In this document: positions 33,850 to 42,083 of the stretch, one piece after another
Position numbering within the stretch: the first letter of the stretch is position 1
Layout: each line of letters starts with the position of its first letter
Assembly (NCBI GenBank): GCA_041653955.1
Contig: JBAZEH010000010.1
Coordinates: 1 to 44,156 of the forward strand
Direction: 5' to 3'
DNA from: UBA1562 sp041653955
Lineage (GTDB): Bacteria; Omnitrophota; Gorgyraeia; Gygaellales; Profunditerraquicolaceae
Length of the DNA stretch: 44,156 nucleotides
Translations under genes and position numbers: made by a program
Notes under the pieces: generated by a model
The model's input: only the letters and a program-made list of their open reading frames with translations
Databases searched by the model: none
Told to the model about the DNA's origin: nothing

Positions 33850-35288
33850 TATCCCGCGATCTGAGCCTTTTTTCTTAGGCCTTCAAGGAAAGAATTGAAA
33901 TACGCTTCTTGTTTGCGCAATAGCAGTTTTCCTGTAAACGCGTCTTTTTCTTCGTTGTAGAGGTTCTCATCTACGGGGACCTTTGATTTAAGTTTTATTA
34001 TATAAAACCCCGAAGGCATCTCTATTATCCCGCTTATTTCGTCTTCTTTTAAGGTTTCGGCGACCGTAAAGAATACGTCCGATGACCCGATCCCCTCTAT
34101 ATAACTTCCGTATTTGAATAAACTCGTAGAATCCGCTTTCAGCCCGCGCTCCTTGGCTGTCCTGTAGATATCTGACGATTTCGGGTCTGTTTTTTGCGCG
34201 GCCTTCAGGTCTCTGAGGGAATCCTCTATTTTGCTCCTGGCTATATCCCTGGCAGATTCTTTTATGAAAGCCTCCTTAACCTTATCCGCTATAGCCTCGA
34301 AATCAGGGATGTGCGGTTCTTTCTTCTCCTTGAGCCGCAATATGTAGTAGTACTTATCTATATATATAGGCCCGGCAAATTCCCCGGTTTTTAAACTTGA
34401 GATCAGGTTGAGGATCTGCGGGGACCAGCCTATACCGGGCACGGGGTCAGATTGGCTGAAAAACCCGGTTTCTTTTACCTCGAGCCCGGATTCCTCCGCG
34501 CTTTTAGCAAAGTCACCGCCTTTACTCAAAAGTAGAGCGAGAGAATTTATTTTGTCTTTTGCCGGAGAACCGCTGTTATCTTCCGAGTCAAGAGATATAT
34601 ATTCTATGTTGAAAGAAAGGGGCTCTTTGAATTGCAGGGAATTCTTAGCGAAATAATTCCTTAATTCTCCTTCCGCCGGGTTTACCTCATTGGTGAAATC
34701 GGAGATAACGCTGACGATATAATGTATGCTAAGCTCTTCGTTCAGCTTCAGGTATTCTTTTCTTATCTCTTCGTCGCTTAAAGATATATCGCCCGTGACC
34801 TCTTTATAGAGTTTTGAAAGGATAAGGTTTTGCCTGGTCTCTTCTTCAAAGACGCGCGGCTGGGTGCGGAATACATACTGGAGGATCTGGGAATATACCT
34901 GGTTGTCAAAACTTCCCTTGCGCTGGAAGAAAGGGTAGCTTTGGATCAGCTCTATGACCTCCTTGTCGCTTACGTTCAGCCGGCGTTTTCTGGCCTCGGC
35001 AAGCAGTATAAGCCTGTTCCATGCCAGGGCGCCCAGGTTGATCTTGTCTTCTATCTCGGAGATATTGTCTCCAAATTGTATAATCGCCTGGTTTTTCGCG
35101 GCGGAGAGGGCGTCCTTATAATCTGATAGGGAGACCTTTCTGCCCGCTATACTGCCGGCGTAATTCGTATTCTCTTTACTGCGTGATAAGCTGCCGAACC
35201 CCCAGAAAAGGAATGCCGGCAGGATCAATACCGTGAGCACTATCCATATCTTTTTGGCGTTCTTTCTTTTGCGTAATTTTTTAAGCAT
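33846..35288 (-). CDS. PpiD/SurA-like membrane-anchored foldase
   Basis: 480 residues, the only - strand gene. Basic start, one membrane span (about 14-32, IWIVLTVLILPAFLFWGFG), a SurA-N-type helical region (about 45-175) and one or two parvulin-like segments (SFNIEYISL near 225, FAGPIYIDKYYYILRLKEK, PSGFYIIKLKSK). Parvulin active residues are not clearly kept, so it may be a chaperone more than a prolyl isomerase. Ribosome site GAGGTG. It converges on the ferredoxin gene, the two stops overlapping. Confidence 0.83.
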   Translation of the reverse strand: MLKKLRKRKNAKKIWIVLTVLILPAFLFWGFGSLSRSKENTNYAGSIAGRKVSLSDYKDALSAAKNQAIIQFGDNISEIEDKINLGALAWNRLILLAEARKRRLNVSDKEVIELIQSYPFFQRKGSFDNQVYSQILQYVFRTQPRVFEEETRQNLILSKLYKEVTGDISLSDEEIRKEYLKLNEELSIHYIVSVISDFTNEVNPAEGELRNYFAKNSLQFKEPLSFNIEYISLDSEDNSGSPAKDKINSLALLLSKGGDFAKSAEESGLEVKETGFFSQSDPVPGIGWSPQILNLISSLKTGEFAGPIYIDKYYYILRLKEKKEPHIPDFEAIADKVKEAFIKESARDIARSKIEDSLRDLKAAQKTDPKSSDIYRTAKERGLKADSTSLFKYGSYIEGIGSSDVFFTVAETLKEDEISGIIEMPSGFYIIKLKSKVPVDENLYNEEKDAFTGKLLLRKQEAYFNSFLEGLRKKAQIAGY

Positions 35289-35309
35289 ATCGCACCTCGC
35301 TAGCCATAC

Positions 35310-35337
35310 ATTATAATCAAAATTACGATTATTGCAA
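35310..35337 (-). promoter_or_regulatory. Predicted promoter of the foldase gene
   Basis: Read on the - strand: TTGCAA (35337-35332), 16-base spacer, TATAAT (35315-35310), about 22 bases before the start codon. A perfect -10 with reasonable -35. Confidence 0.6.
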
Positions 35338-35360
35338 ATATAAATTCTCCTAAATTTTCC

Positions 35361-35389
35361 TTGCTTTTTATTTTACTTGATGTTAAACT
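35361..35389 (+). promoter_or_regulatory. Predicted promoter of hisG
   Basis: TTGCTT (35361-35366), 17-base spacer, TAAACT (35384-35389), in the AT-rich gap between divergent genes, about 46 bases before hisG. Confidence 0.4.
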
Positions 35390-35435
35390 TAATTTCGCTG
35401 TAATTCACGGATAAAAACCCTAAAAGGACAAAATA

Positions 35436-36335
35436 GTGCGTAAAAACCCGGTTTCAAATAAAACTCTTAAGCTCGGATTGCCTAAAGGCAGCCTCCAGGA
35501 GTCCACCTTCAGGATGTTCAGGAAGGCGGGTTTTAATATATCCCTTTCCAGCGAGCGTTCGTATTTTCCGTCCATAGATGAACCCTCCATAGAGCCGTTT
35601 TTATTGCGCGCGCAGGAGATGTCCCGCTATATCTGCGACGGAGCGCTTGATTGCGGTATTACGGGGAATGACTGGATACTTGAGAATAAATCCGAAGTCG
35701 TGAGGGTCACCGACCTTATATATGCCAAACAGAGCATGAATAAGGTGAGGTGGGTCCTTGCCGTACCCCAGAGCTCAAGGATCAAATCTGTCCGTGACCT
35801 GGCAGGTAAGCGCGTTGCCACGGAACTGGTTAACGCGACCAGGGATTATTTCCGTAAGAACAGGATAAAGGCGGATGTGGAATTCAGCTGGGGGGCGACG
35901 GAAGTAAAGGTGAGCGCGGGCCTTGTGGACGCAATAGTAGAATTGACCGAGACGGGCAGGAGCCTTAAGGCAAACAAACTGATAGAGATAGCTACTATCT
36001 GTGAGTCAACAACCCAGTTTATCGCCAACAAAAATTCCTATAAAGACAGATGGAAGAAGGATAAGATAGAAGAGATAGCGCTTCTTTTAAAAGGGGCCAT
36101 AGCCGCTGAAGATAAGGTCGGATTGAAGATGAATGTGAAGAAGAAGGACCTGAAAAAAGTAATCGGCGTGCTGCCGGCATTAAGAAGGCCTACTATTTCG
36201 GGCTTGAGCGAAGAGGGGTGGCTGGCGATAGAGACGGTGATCGACGAGAGGGTCGTGCGCAATCTGATACCTGAGCTCAGAAGGCTGGGGGCGCAGGGGA
36301 TCATAGAATACCCTTTGAATAAAGTGATCTATTAA
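35436..36335 (+). CDS. hisG: ATP phosphoribosyltransferase, long form
   Basis: 299 residues, so the long form with its own C-terminal regulatory domain (about 220-299) and no need for HisZ. It joins PRPP and ATP, the first histidine step. LGLPKGSLQEST, GALDCGITGNDWI and the PRPP loop VELTETGRSLKANKL are visible. GTG start with AAAAGGA upstream. No other his gene is in the window; prs, 6.6 kb downstream, makes its substrate. Confidence 0.95.
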   Translation: MRKNPVSNKTLKLGLPKGSLQESTFRMFRKAGFNISLSSERSYFPSIDEPSIEPFLLRAQEMSRYICDGALDCGITGNDWILENKSEVVRVTDLIYAKQSMNKVRWVLAVPQSSRIKSVRDLAGKRVATELVNATRDYFRKNRIKADVEFSWGATEVKVSAGLVDAIVELTETGRSLKANKLIEIATICESTTQFIANKNSYKDRWKKDKIEEIALLLKGAIAAEDKVGLKMNVKKKDLKKVIGVLPALRRPTISGLSEEGWLAIETVIDERVVRNLIPELRRLGAQGIIEYPLNKVIY

Positions 36336-36351
36336 AAGCAACGAGGAAAAT

Positions 36352-36453
36352 ATGCCTTGCGGAAAGAAAAGAAAAAGAAGGAAGATAAGGACCCATAAAA
36401 GAAAGAAGATGCGTCGTCGTCTTCGTCATCTGAAGAAGAGGGCCTGGGGTTAG
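36352..36453 (+). CDS. COX24/AURKAIP1 (mS38)-like basic micro-protein
   Basis: 33 residues: starts MPCGKKRKRRKIRTHKRKK and ends HLKKRAWG. Over half are Lys or Arg. The KKRKRxKIxTHKRKK core matches the AURKAIP1/COX24 domain known from mitochondrial ribosomal protein mS38 and from tiny ribosome-associated proteins of Bacteroidota. ATG follows GAGGAAAAT. It sits 16 bases after hisG and nine before the TPR gene. Role in the ribosome is inferred from the family only. Confidence 0.78.
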   Translation: MPCGKKRKRRKIRTHKRKKMRRRLRHLKKRAWG

Positions 36454-36462
36454 ATCCTTATA

Positions 36463-37452
36463 ATGACATCGGTGTTCAAGAGATCATTGAGGGCGGCTCT
36501 TTTCTGCCTCCTGATATTCCTACCTTTGAATGCAAAGGCGTTTGCTTTTGACAGAAAGGCCTCTGCAGCGTTAAGCCACTATATCATGGCGGCGATGTAT
36601 GAGCATCTCGGGGACATAGAGACAGCCATAGAGGAATACAAGAAGGCGTTGAAAACGGATAATAATAGCGCCGCAATACATATAAATCTCGCCTCTCTCT
36701 ATATAAAGAATAATGAAATACAGAAAGCCATTGAAGAGTTAAACCTTACCGTGAAGCTCGAGCCGGAGGCGGTCGAGCCCCACGCGATACTCGCTCTTTT
36801 ATATTCTTCCGAAAATAAGCCGGAGCTGGCTACAAGCGAATATGAGACCGCCCTTAAGAATGCCGCAAAACGCGAGCCCGGGAACGTGGATATTTATAAG
36901 ACACTGGGAGCCGTATACCTTAAGCAGAAGAAATTCAGCGAAGCGGAGAAGGCGTTCCGGATGATACTGGAGATTACTCCTGATGACGCCGAGGCACATT
37001 TTTACCTGGGGAATATTTACGAGGAATCGGGCAACAGGCAGATGGCGGTAAATGAACTGAAGAAAGTGCTCCAGCTGGATCCCGATAATCACCAGGCCCT
37101 TAATTATTTGGGCTATATTTATGTCGAGAGCGGCAAGGACCTGGATGCGGCGGAGGCCATGATAAGGAAGGCCCTGGATATGCAGGCGGATAACGGGGCT
37201 TATGTGGATAGCCTGGGATGGCTTTATTTTAAAACAGGGAGGACGCAGGATGCGGTAAGAGAGCTTGAAAAGGCGGCCTCTCTTCTGGAAGACCCTGTTA
37301 TATATGACCACCTGGGGGACGCTTATTTTAAGACAGGCGATATTGATAGCGCGAGGTTAAACTGGGAGAATTCCCTGAAGTTGGATGAGGCGCAGGATAG
37401 CGTCAGGGCAAAGATAGATAAGATAGCCGCTGGTTCAGGAGCGGTTAATTAG
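36463..37452 (+). CDS. Secreted TPR-repeat protein
   Basis: 329 residues. Signal peptide (about 1-28, ending NAKAFAF), then seven or eight tetratricopeptide repeats, e.g. AMYEHLGDIETAIEEYKKAL, AHFYLGNIYEESGNRQMAVNEL, ALNYLGYIYVESG and VYDHL-like late repeats. TPRs mediate protein binding; the export signal puts it in the periplasm or at the envelope. The partner is unknown. No clear ribosome site. Confidence 0.88.
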   Translation: MTSVFKRSLRAALFCLLIFLPLNAKAFAFDRKASAALSHYIMAAMYEHLGDIETAIEEYKKALKTDNNSAAIHINLASLYIKNNEIQKAIEELNLTVKLEPEAVEPHAILALLYSSENKPELATSEYETALKNAAKREPGNVDIYKTLGAVYLKQKKFSEAEKAFRMILEITPDDAEAHFYLGNIYEESGNRQMAVNELKKVLQLDPDNHQALNYLGYIYVESGKDLDAAEAMIRKALDMQADNGAYVDSLGWLYFKTGRTQDAVRELEKAASLLEDPVIYDHLGDAYFKTGDIDSARLNWENSLKLDEAQDSVRAKIDKIAAGSGAVN

Positions 37453-37465
37453 AGTTTGACACATA

Positions 37466-38287
37466 ATGCCATATACTGATACCGAAGTAAAAGAGCTGGT
37501 AGAAAAAGCTAAACAGGTACGCAGGCTGATAGTCCGTATGCTGGCTAAGGCGGGTTCAGGCCATCCGGGCGGGAGCCTTTCGTCCGCGGATATGGTCACA
37601 GCTTTATATTTTAAGGTAATGCGGCACAGGCCCAAAGAGCCGTTGTGGGCTGACCGCGACAGGTTCCATATGTCTAAGGGGCACTGTTGCCCTCTTTGGT
37701 ACTCCGTATTAGCGGAGTCCGGGTATTTCCCCATAGAAAAATTATGGAGCCTAAGGCAATTAGGCTCAATTTTACAGGGGCACCCTGACAGGCGCACCCC
37801 GGGGGTCACGGTTGCTTCCGGTTCCCTGGGGCAGGGTTTGTCTGTATCGCTGGGGATGAGCCTGGCGGCAAAGTTGGATAAAAAGGATTACCGCGTATAT
37901 TGCCTTTTGGGCGACGGCGAGACCCAGGAGGGTAATATATGGGAAGCAGCGATGGCAACCAGCCACTATAAATGCGATAACTTATGCGCTATGCTGGATT
38001 ATAACGGTTTTCAGATAGACGGGAAGACCAGCGATATCATGAACCTGGAGCCTGTCCCCGATAAATGGAAGGCATTCGGCTGGCATACCGTGCAGATAGA
38101 CGGCCATAACATGAAAGAGATATTATCGGCTTACGAAGAGGCTGAAGCGACTAAGGGTAAACCCACTATAATAATCGCGCGCACCATAAAGGGAAAGGGA
38201 GTATCTTTTATGGAGAACGTGGTGGATTTTCATGGCCGCGCTCCTACCCAAGAGGAAGCGGAGCAGGCGCTTAAGGAATTGCAATAA
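37466..38287 (+). CDS. Transketolase, N-terminal subunit
   Basis: 273 residues, the ThDP-pyrophosphate half. AGSGHPGGSLSSADMV, MSKGHCCPLWY, GSLGQGLSVSLGM and GDGETQEGNIWEAAM are family motifs. Split transketolases are common in anaerobes and archaea. The C-terminal subunit gene begins two bases after its stop. Confidence 0.95.
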   Translation: MPYTDTEVKELVEKAKQVRRLIVRMLAKAGSGHPGGSLSSADMVTALYFKVMRHRPKEPLWADRDRFHMSKGHCCPLWYSVLAESGYFPIEKLWSLRQLGSILQGHPDRRTPGVTVASGSLGQGLSVSLGMSLAAKLDKKDYRVYCLLGDGETQEGNIWEAAMATSHYKCDNLCAMLDYNGFQIDGKTSDIMNLEPVPDKWKAFGWHTVQIDGHNMKEILSAYEEAEATKGKPTIIIARTIKGKGVSFMENVVDFHGRAPTQEEAEQALKELQ

Positions 38288-38288
38288 G

Positions 38289-39227
38289 ATGGAACAGGCA
38301 TATCAACGCGATATATACGGGAAGACATTGGTTGAGTTAGGCCGCGGTAATAAAGATATAATAGTTTTGGACGCGGACCTCTCGGGCTCTACCCGCACGG
38401 GCATCTTCGCGAAGGAATTTCCCGAAAGATTTATTAATTTCGGCGTAGCTGAGCAGAATATGATGGCTGCTTCCGCGGGCCTTGCCAGCTGCGGAAAGAT
38501 AGTATTTGTTTCCACATTCGCTATATTCGCGTCGGGCCGGGCATGGGACCAGGTCAGGAATACGATAGCCTACAATAACTTTAATATTAAGATAGTCGCT
38601 ACCCACGCCGGTATTACCGTTGGCCCCGACGGCTCAAGCCATCAGGCACTTGAAGATATCGCGCTTATGCGCGTTATACCGAATATGAATATAATCGTCC
38701 CCTGCGACGGCCCTCAGACACGCGATGCGATCAGGGCCTGCGTGGATAACAAAGGGCCTTTTTATGTGCGCTTAGGCAGGCCTAAGGTAATGACCGTAGA
38801 AGGCAAACCGGAATTCAGGTTCGGCAAAGCCCAGGTATTGACTGAAGGCAAAGACCTCGCTATCGTTGCCTGCGGTATAATGGTGCAGGAGGCGCTCGCC
38901 GCGGCGAAGAACCTTTTGGCGCGGGGGATAAAAGCCCGCGTGATCAACATGCATACCATACGCCCGGCTGATTCCGAGACTATATTAAAGGCCGCTAAAG
39001 AGACTGCCGGTATAGTGGTGTGCGAAGAGCATACCGTAGTAGGGGGCCTGGCATCCGCTATTGATGAGATAGTGGCTGAGAATCACCCCGTCAAGGTCGT
39101 GCGTGTAGGCATAAGGAACAGATTCGGACAGTCGGGAGATCCGGCTGCCCTTTTAAAGGAGTATAATCTTACAAGCCAGGACGTAGAAAGGGCAGCCCTG
39201 GCTTGTGTTACTTCGGAGTGTAAATAG
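38289..39227 (+). CDS. Transketolase, C-terminal subunit
   Basis: 312 residues, the pyrimidine-binding half with catalytic glutamate in NFGVAEQNMMAASAG, HAGITVGPDGSSHQALED and VCEEHTVVGGLASAI. With its neighbour it interconverts pentose and triose/hexose phosphates, supplying ribose-5-P to prs. ATG 38289 chosen because upstream in-frame ATG lies inside the other subunit with an unrelated basic leader. Confidence 0.95.
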   Translation: MEQAYQRDIYGKTLVELGRGNKDIIVLDADLSGSTRTGIFAKEFPERFINFGVAEQNMMAASAGLASCGKIVFVSTFAIFASGRAWDQVRNTIAYNNFNIKIVATHAGITVGPDGSSHQALEDIALMRVIPNMNIIVPCDGPQTRDAIRACVDNKGPFYVRLGRPKVMTVEGKPEFRFGKAQVLTEGKDLAIVACGIMVQEALAAAKNLLARGIKARVINMHTIRPADSETILKAAKETAGIVVCEEHTVVGGLASAIDEIVAENHPVKVVRVGIRNRFGQSGDPAALLKEYNLTSQDVERAALACVTSECK

Positions 39228-39256
39228 GCCCTTTTCCTCGTTAGCGCCGCATTCAC

Positions 39257-40174
39257 GTGAATACTCTGACCCTTAATTCCTACGCAAAAGTAAATCTTTA
39301 TCTGGAAGTCCTGAACAAACGCAAAGACGCCTGCCATAATATAAAGACCCTCTTTGAACGCATAGACCTATGCGATAAGATGGTCTTTAAAACCCTCCGG
39401 GATAAAAAGATAACCGTAACCTGCGATCTTCCATCCGTACCAAGAGATAATTCTAATCTTGCCTGGCAGGCAGCCAGGTTATTGCAGGATACCTGCAAGA
39501 GCGCAAAAGGAGCCGATATCCGGATAATAAAACGCATACCGGTTGGCAGCGGCCTGGGCGGAGGATCAAGTAATGCCGCAAGCACTTTGACAGGGTTAAA
39601 TAAGCTTTGGGGGTTGGGCCTTAAGCGGGTAGAATTAGCCAGGTTGGCCGCTAAATTGGGTTCCGACGTGCCTTTTTTTATTTACGATACCCCTTTTGCG
39701 TTTGGAACCGGGAGGGGGGATAAGATACTCCCGCTGGATATACTGGATGGCGTAAAACTCTGGCATATACTGGTTGTGCCTAAAATAGCGGTTTCAACGC
39801 CTTATATTTACAGGATATGGGATAAAAAATACCCGAAAAATGCCATAAAAAAAGAAAGAGCGAGGTTGACAACCGCAGGATATGATGTTAATATACTAAT
39901 TTCAGGGCTCAAGAGAAACGATGTTTCTTTGACAGGCGATCTTTTGTATAACAGCTTAGAGCAGGTTGCGGCAGGGGCATACCCCCGGATAAAGCATTTA
40001 AAAGACCGGCTTAAGCGCTTAGGAGCAAGCGCGGTCCTGATGTCCGGGAGTGGTTCCGCGGTATTCGCCCTCCTTTCTTCAAAAAAGGAAGCTCTAACTT
40101 TATATAGACGGCTAGGTCCAACGAATTCCTGGGGTCGGGTTTTCGTAAGTTGCACTTGCTGTGCAAGGAGGTAG
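39257..40174 (+). CDS. ispE: 4-diphosphocytidyl-2-C-methyl-D-erythritol kinase
   Basis: 305 residues, GHMP kinase of the MEP isoprenoid pathway. SYAKVNLYLEV at the N-terminus, ATP loop PVGSGLGGGSSNAAST, GSDVPFFIYDTPFAFGTGRGD and late MSGSGSAVFAL. GTG start with no obvious ribosome site. It begins the ispE-spoVG-(tRNA)-glmU-prs-rplY-pth block, a widely kept gene order. Confidence 0.93.
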   Translation: MNTLTLNSYAKVNLYLEVLNKRKDACHNIKTLFERIDLCDKMVFKTLRDKKITVTCDLPSVPRDNSNLAWQAARLLQDTCKSAKGADIRIIKRIPVGSGLGGGSSNAASTLTGLNKLWGLGLKRVELARLAAKLGSDVPFFIYDTPFAFGTGRGDKILPLDILDGVKLWHILVVPKIAVSTPYIYRIWDKKYPKNAIKKERARLTTAGYDVNILISGLKRNDVSLTGDLLYNSLEQVAAGAYPRIKHLKDRLKRLGASAVLMSGSGSAVFALLSSKKEALTLYRRLGPTNSWGRVFVSCTCCARR

Positions 40175-40178
40175 CTCT

Positions 40179-40571
40179 ATGGAGATAACAGAGGTTAGGG
40201 TGTTCTTGAAGGATTCTCCGGATAAGAAACTGAAGGCATATGTGACCGTTACCTTTGATAATGCCTTTGTAGTCAGGAATATAAAAGTAATAGAGGGGAC
40301 AAGCGGGCTGTTTATTGCTATGCCTTCAAGAAAGATAAAGCAGCCTTGTCCTAAGTGCGGATTTAAGAACGAGTTACGTTCCAAATATTGCAATCAATGC
40401 GGGGCGGCATTGCCTGTAGTATCCCAACCGGAAGGGCAGGAGGCCAGCGCTCAATTAGAGCATAAGGATATAGCCCATCCTATAACTCAGTCTTTCAGGG
40501 AATCTTTGCAAAAGCGGGTTTTGGAGGCATACGAACAGGAGAAGGTAAGGGGTCCTGGTACTACGGTATAA
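40179..40571 (+). CDS. spoVG: SpoVG-family protein with inserted zinc ribbon
   Basis: 130 residues against about 85-100 for usual SpoVG. The SpoVG fold is clear: MEITEVRVFL, LKAYVTVTFDNAFVVRNIKVIEG, GLFIAMPSRK and, after a gap, KDIAHPITQSFRESLQKRVLEAYE. Between the last two lies PCPKCGFKNELRSKYCNQCG (Cys57, Cys60, Cys71, Cys74), a zinc ribbon. SpoVG is an RNA/DNA-binding regulator. ATG 40179 is preceded by AAGGAGG. Confidence 0.93.
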   Translation: MEITEVRVFLKDSPDKKLKAYVTVTFDNAFVVRNIKVIEGTSGLFIAMPSRKIKQPCPKCGFKNELRSKYCNQCGAALPVVSQPEGQEASAQLEHKDIAHPITQSFRESLQKRVLEAYEQEKVRGPGTTV

Positions 40572-40626
40572 CATGAATTCCGCCCGGGTGAGTGTAAATT
40601 CAATCGGGAGGGTCTCAATAAAGATC

Positions 40627-40697
40627 TGCCCGGTAGTGTAATGGTAGCACATCAGAATTTGGGTCTGACTGTTGAGGTTCGAGTCCTCACCGGGCAA
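40627..40697 (+). tRNA. tRNA-Gln (anticodon TTG)
   Basis: 71 bases. Acceptor TGCCCGG/CCGGGCA with discriminator A, D arm GTGTAATGGTAGCAC, anticodon stem TCAGA/TCTGA with loop ATTTGGG (anticodon TTG), T arm TGAGGTTCGAGTCCTCA. CCA is not encoded. The gaps on each side (40572-40626 and 40698-40741) show no gene. Confidence 0.96.
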
Positions 40698-40741
40698 TAT
40701 AATAACCGGATAAACCCGGCAAATAATAGAAAACGAGGGTT

Positions 40742-41995
40742 ATGGTGGCCAAGGATATAGCTGTTATAATTTTAGCAGCAGGTAAAGGTGTAAGGATGAA
40801 ATCGGATATCCCCAAAGTCCTGCACCCTGTTTGCGGGAGGCCGCTCCTGGAGTATCTCCTGGATCTGGTAGATTCATTAAAGGCGAAACGCAATATCGCC
40901 GTTCTTGGGTATAAACACCATGAAGTCGGCAAGTTCCTCAGGCCGGGCATAAAGTCCGTCATACAGAAAAAACTGATAGGCACGGCAGACGCCGTAAAGA
41001 CAGCGGCTCGCCTGTTAAAGGATTTTAAAGGTACCGTCCTGGTGCTTTACGCGGATACACCCCTTCTGAAAAAAGAGACTATCAATAAACTCCTGGAATA
41101 CCATATAAGTAATGGATCGGACGCGACCCTCTTAACCGCTAAAATGAATAAACCTTCCGGATACGGAAGGGTATTGAGGGATGAGTATGGGGCGATTAGC
41201 GGTATCGTGGAAGAAAAGGACGCGGATGAGTTCCAAAAGGGCATAAAAGAGGTCAATACCGGGATCATATGTTTTAATAAGGAGAGGCTTTTTGATGTTT
41301 TAAGGCGGATCAGCCCGGATAACCGCAAAAAAGAATATTATCTCACCGACGCGGTAAGCCTTCTTTATAAAAAAGGATATGTAGTAGACGGCCTGAAGAT
41401 AGATGACGCAAGCGAGGCGATGGGGATAAATTCGCGGGTTGAGCTTTCAGAGGCGAGCCGGATCATGCAAAAACGTATCAACGAAAAGCTTATGCGCGAA
41501 GGGATCACTATAACCGACCCGGGGACAACCTTTATAAATTACGGCGTCAAGATCGGGCAGGACACGGTGATTTATCCCTTTACAGTAATAGAAAGTAATG
41601 TTAAAATTGGAAGGCGTTGTTCGATAGGGCCCTTTATTCATTTAAGGGAAGGGACGCATCTTGAGGACGGCATAACGGCCGGTAATTTCCTGGAGATAGT
41701 GCGTTCAAGGGTTTCTTCGGGCACCTTCCTGAAACATCTCGGATATATAGGCGATAGCCGCATAGGCCGTAACGTCAATATAGGAGCGGGGACGGTCGTA
41801 GCGAACTTTGACGGCAGGAAAAAGAACACTACCGTCATAAAAGACGGCGCGTTCATCGGCTGCGATACGGTATTGATAGCTCCCGTAAAGATAGGGAAAA
41901 GCGCCCGCACAGGGGCAGGCAGCGTGGTGACCAGGAATAAGAATGTCGGTAGCGGCATGACGGTTATGGGCGTGCCGGCCAAACCTCTTAAATAA
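40742..41995 (+). CDS. glmU: Bifunctional UDP-GlcNAc pyrophosphorylase / GlcN-1-P acetyltransferase
   Basis: 417 residues, slightly short (usual about 450). N-terminal uridyltransferase: IILAAGKGVRMKSDIPKVLHPVCGRP. C-terminal left-handed helix: GNFLEIVRSR, KHLGYIGDSRIG (catalytic His332), NVNIGAGTVVANFDGRKKNTT. Makes UDP-GlcNAc for the cell wall and envelope. The loss is mainly from linker and tail. Confidence 0.94.
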   Translation: MVAKDIAVIILAAGKGVRMKSDIPKVLHPVCGRPLLEYLLDLVDSLKAKRNIAVLGYKHHEVGKFLRPGIKSVIQKKLIGTADAVKTAARLLKDFKGTVLVLYADTPLLKKETINKLLEYHISNGSDATLLTAKMNKPSGYGRVLRDEYGAISGIVEEKDADEFQKGIKEVNTGIICFNKERLFDVLRRISPDNRKKEYYLTDAVSLLYKKGYVVDGLKIDDASEAMGINSRVELSEASRIMQKRINEKLMREGITITDPGTTFINYGVKIGQDTVIYPFTVIESNVKIGRRCSIGPFIHLREGTHLEDGITAGNFLEIVRSRVSSGTFLKHLGYIGDSRIGRNVNIGAGTVVANFDGRKKNTTVIKDGAFIGCDTVLIAPVKIGKSARTGAGSVVTRNKNVGSGMTVMGVPAKPLK

Positions 41996-42083
41996 TAAAT
42001 AGATAAATAAGGACAGCGACTACTTTTTGCGCCGAGATTACGAAACCAAAATAGCCGTTATCCCCAATAAAAGCGAGTGCGAG

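Noticed and set aside
37456..37461. Promoter -35 (TTGACA) before transketolase
   Set aside because: Only four bases separate it from the start codon, leaving no room for a -10.
40698..40741. Terminator after tRNA-Gln
   Set aside because: Only a short CCGG/CCGG repeat with no T-run.
42027..42083. TTG start extending Prs by 19 residues
   Set aside because: The extra residues do not match the family, and the internal ATG gives the standard 312-residue protein.
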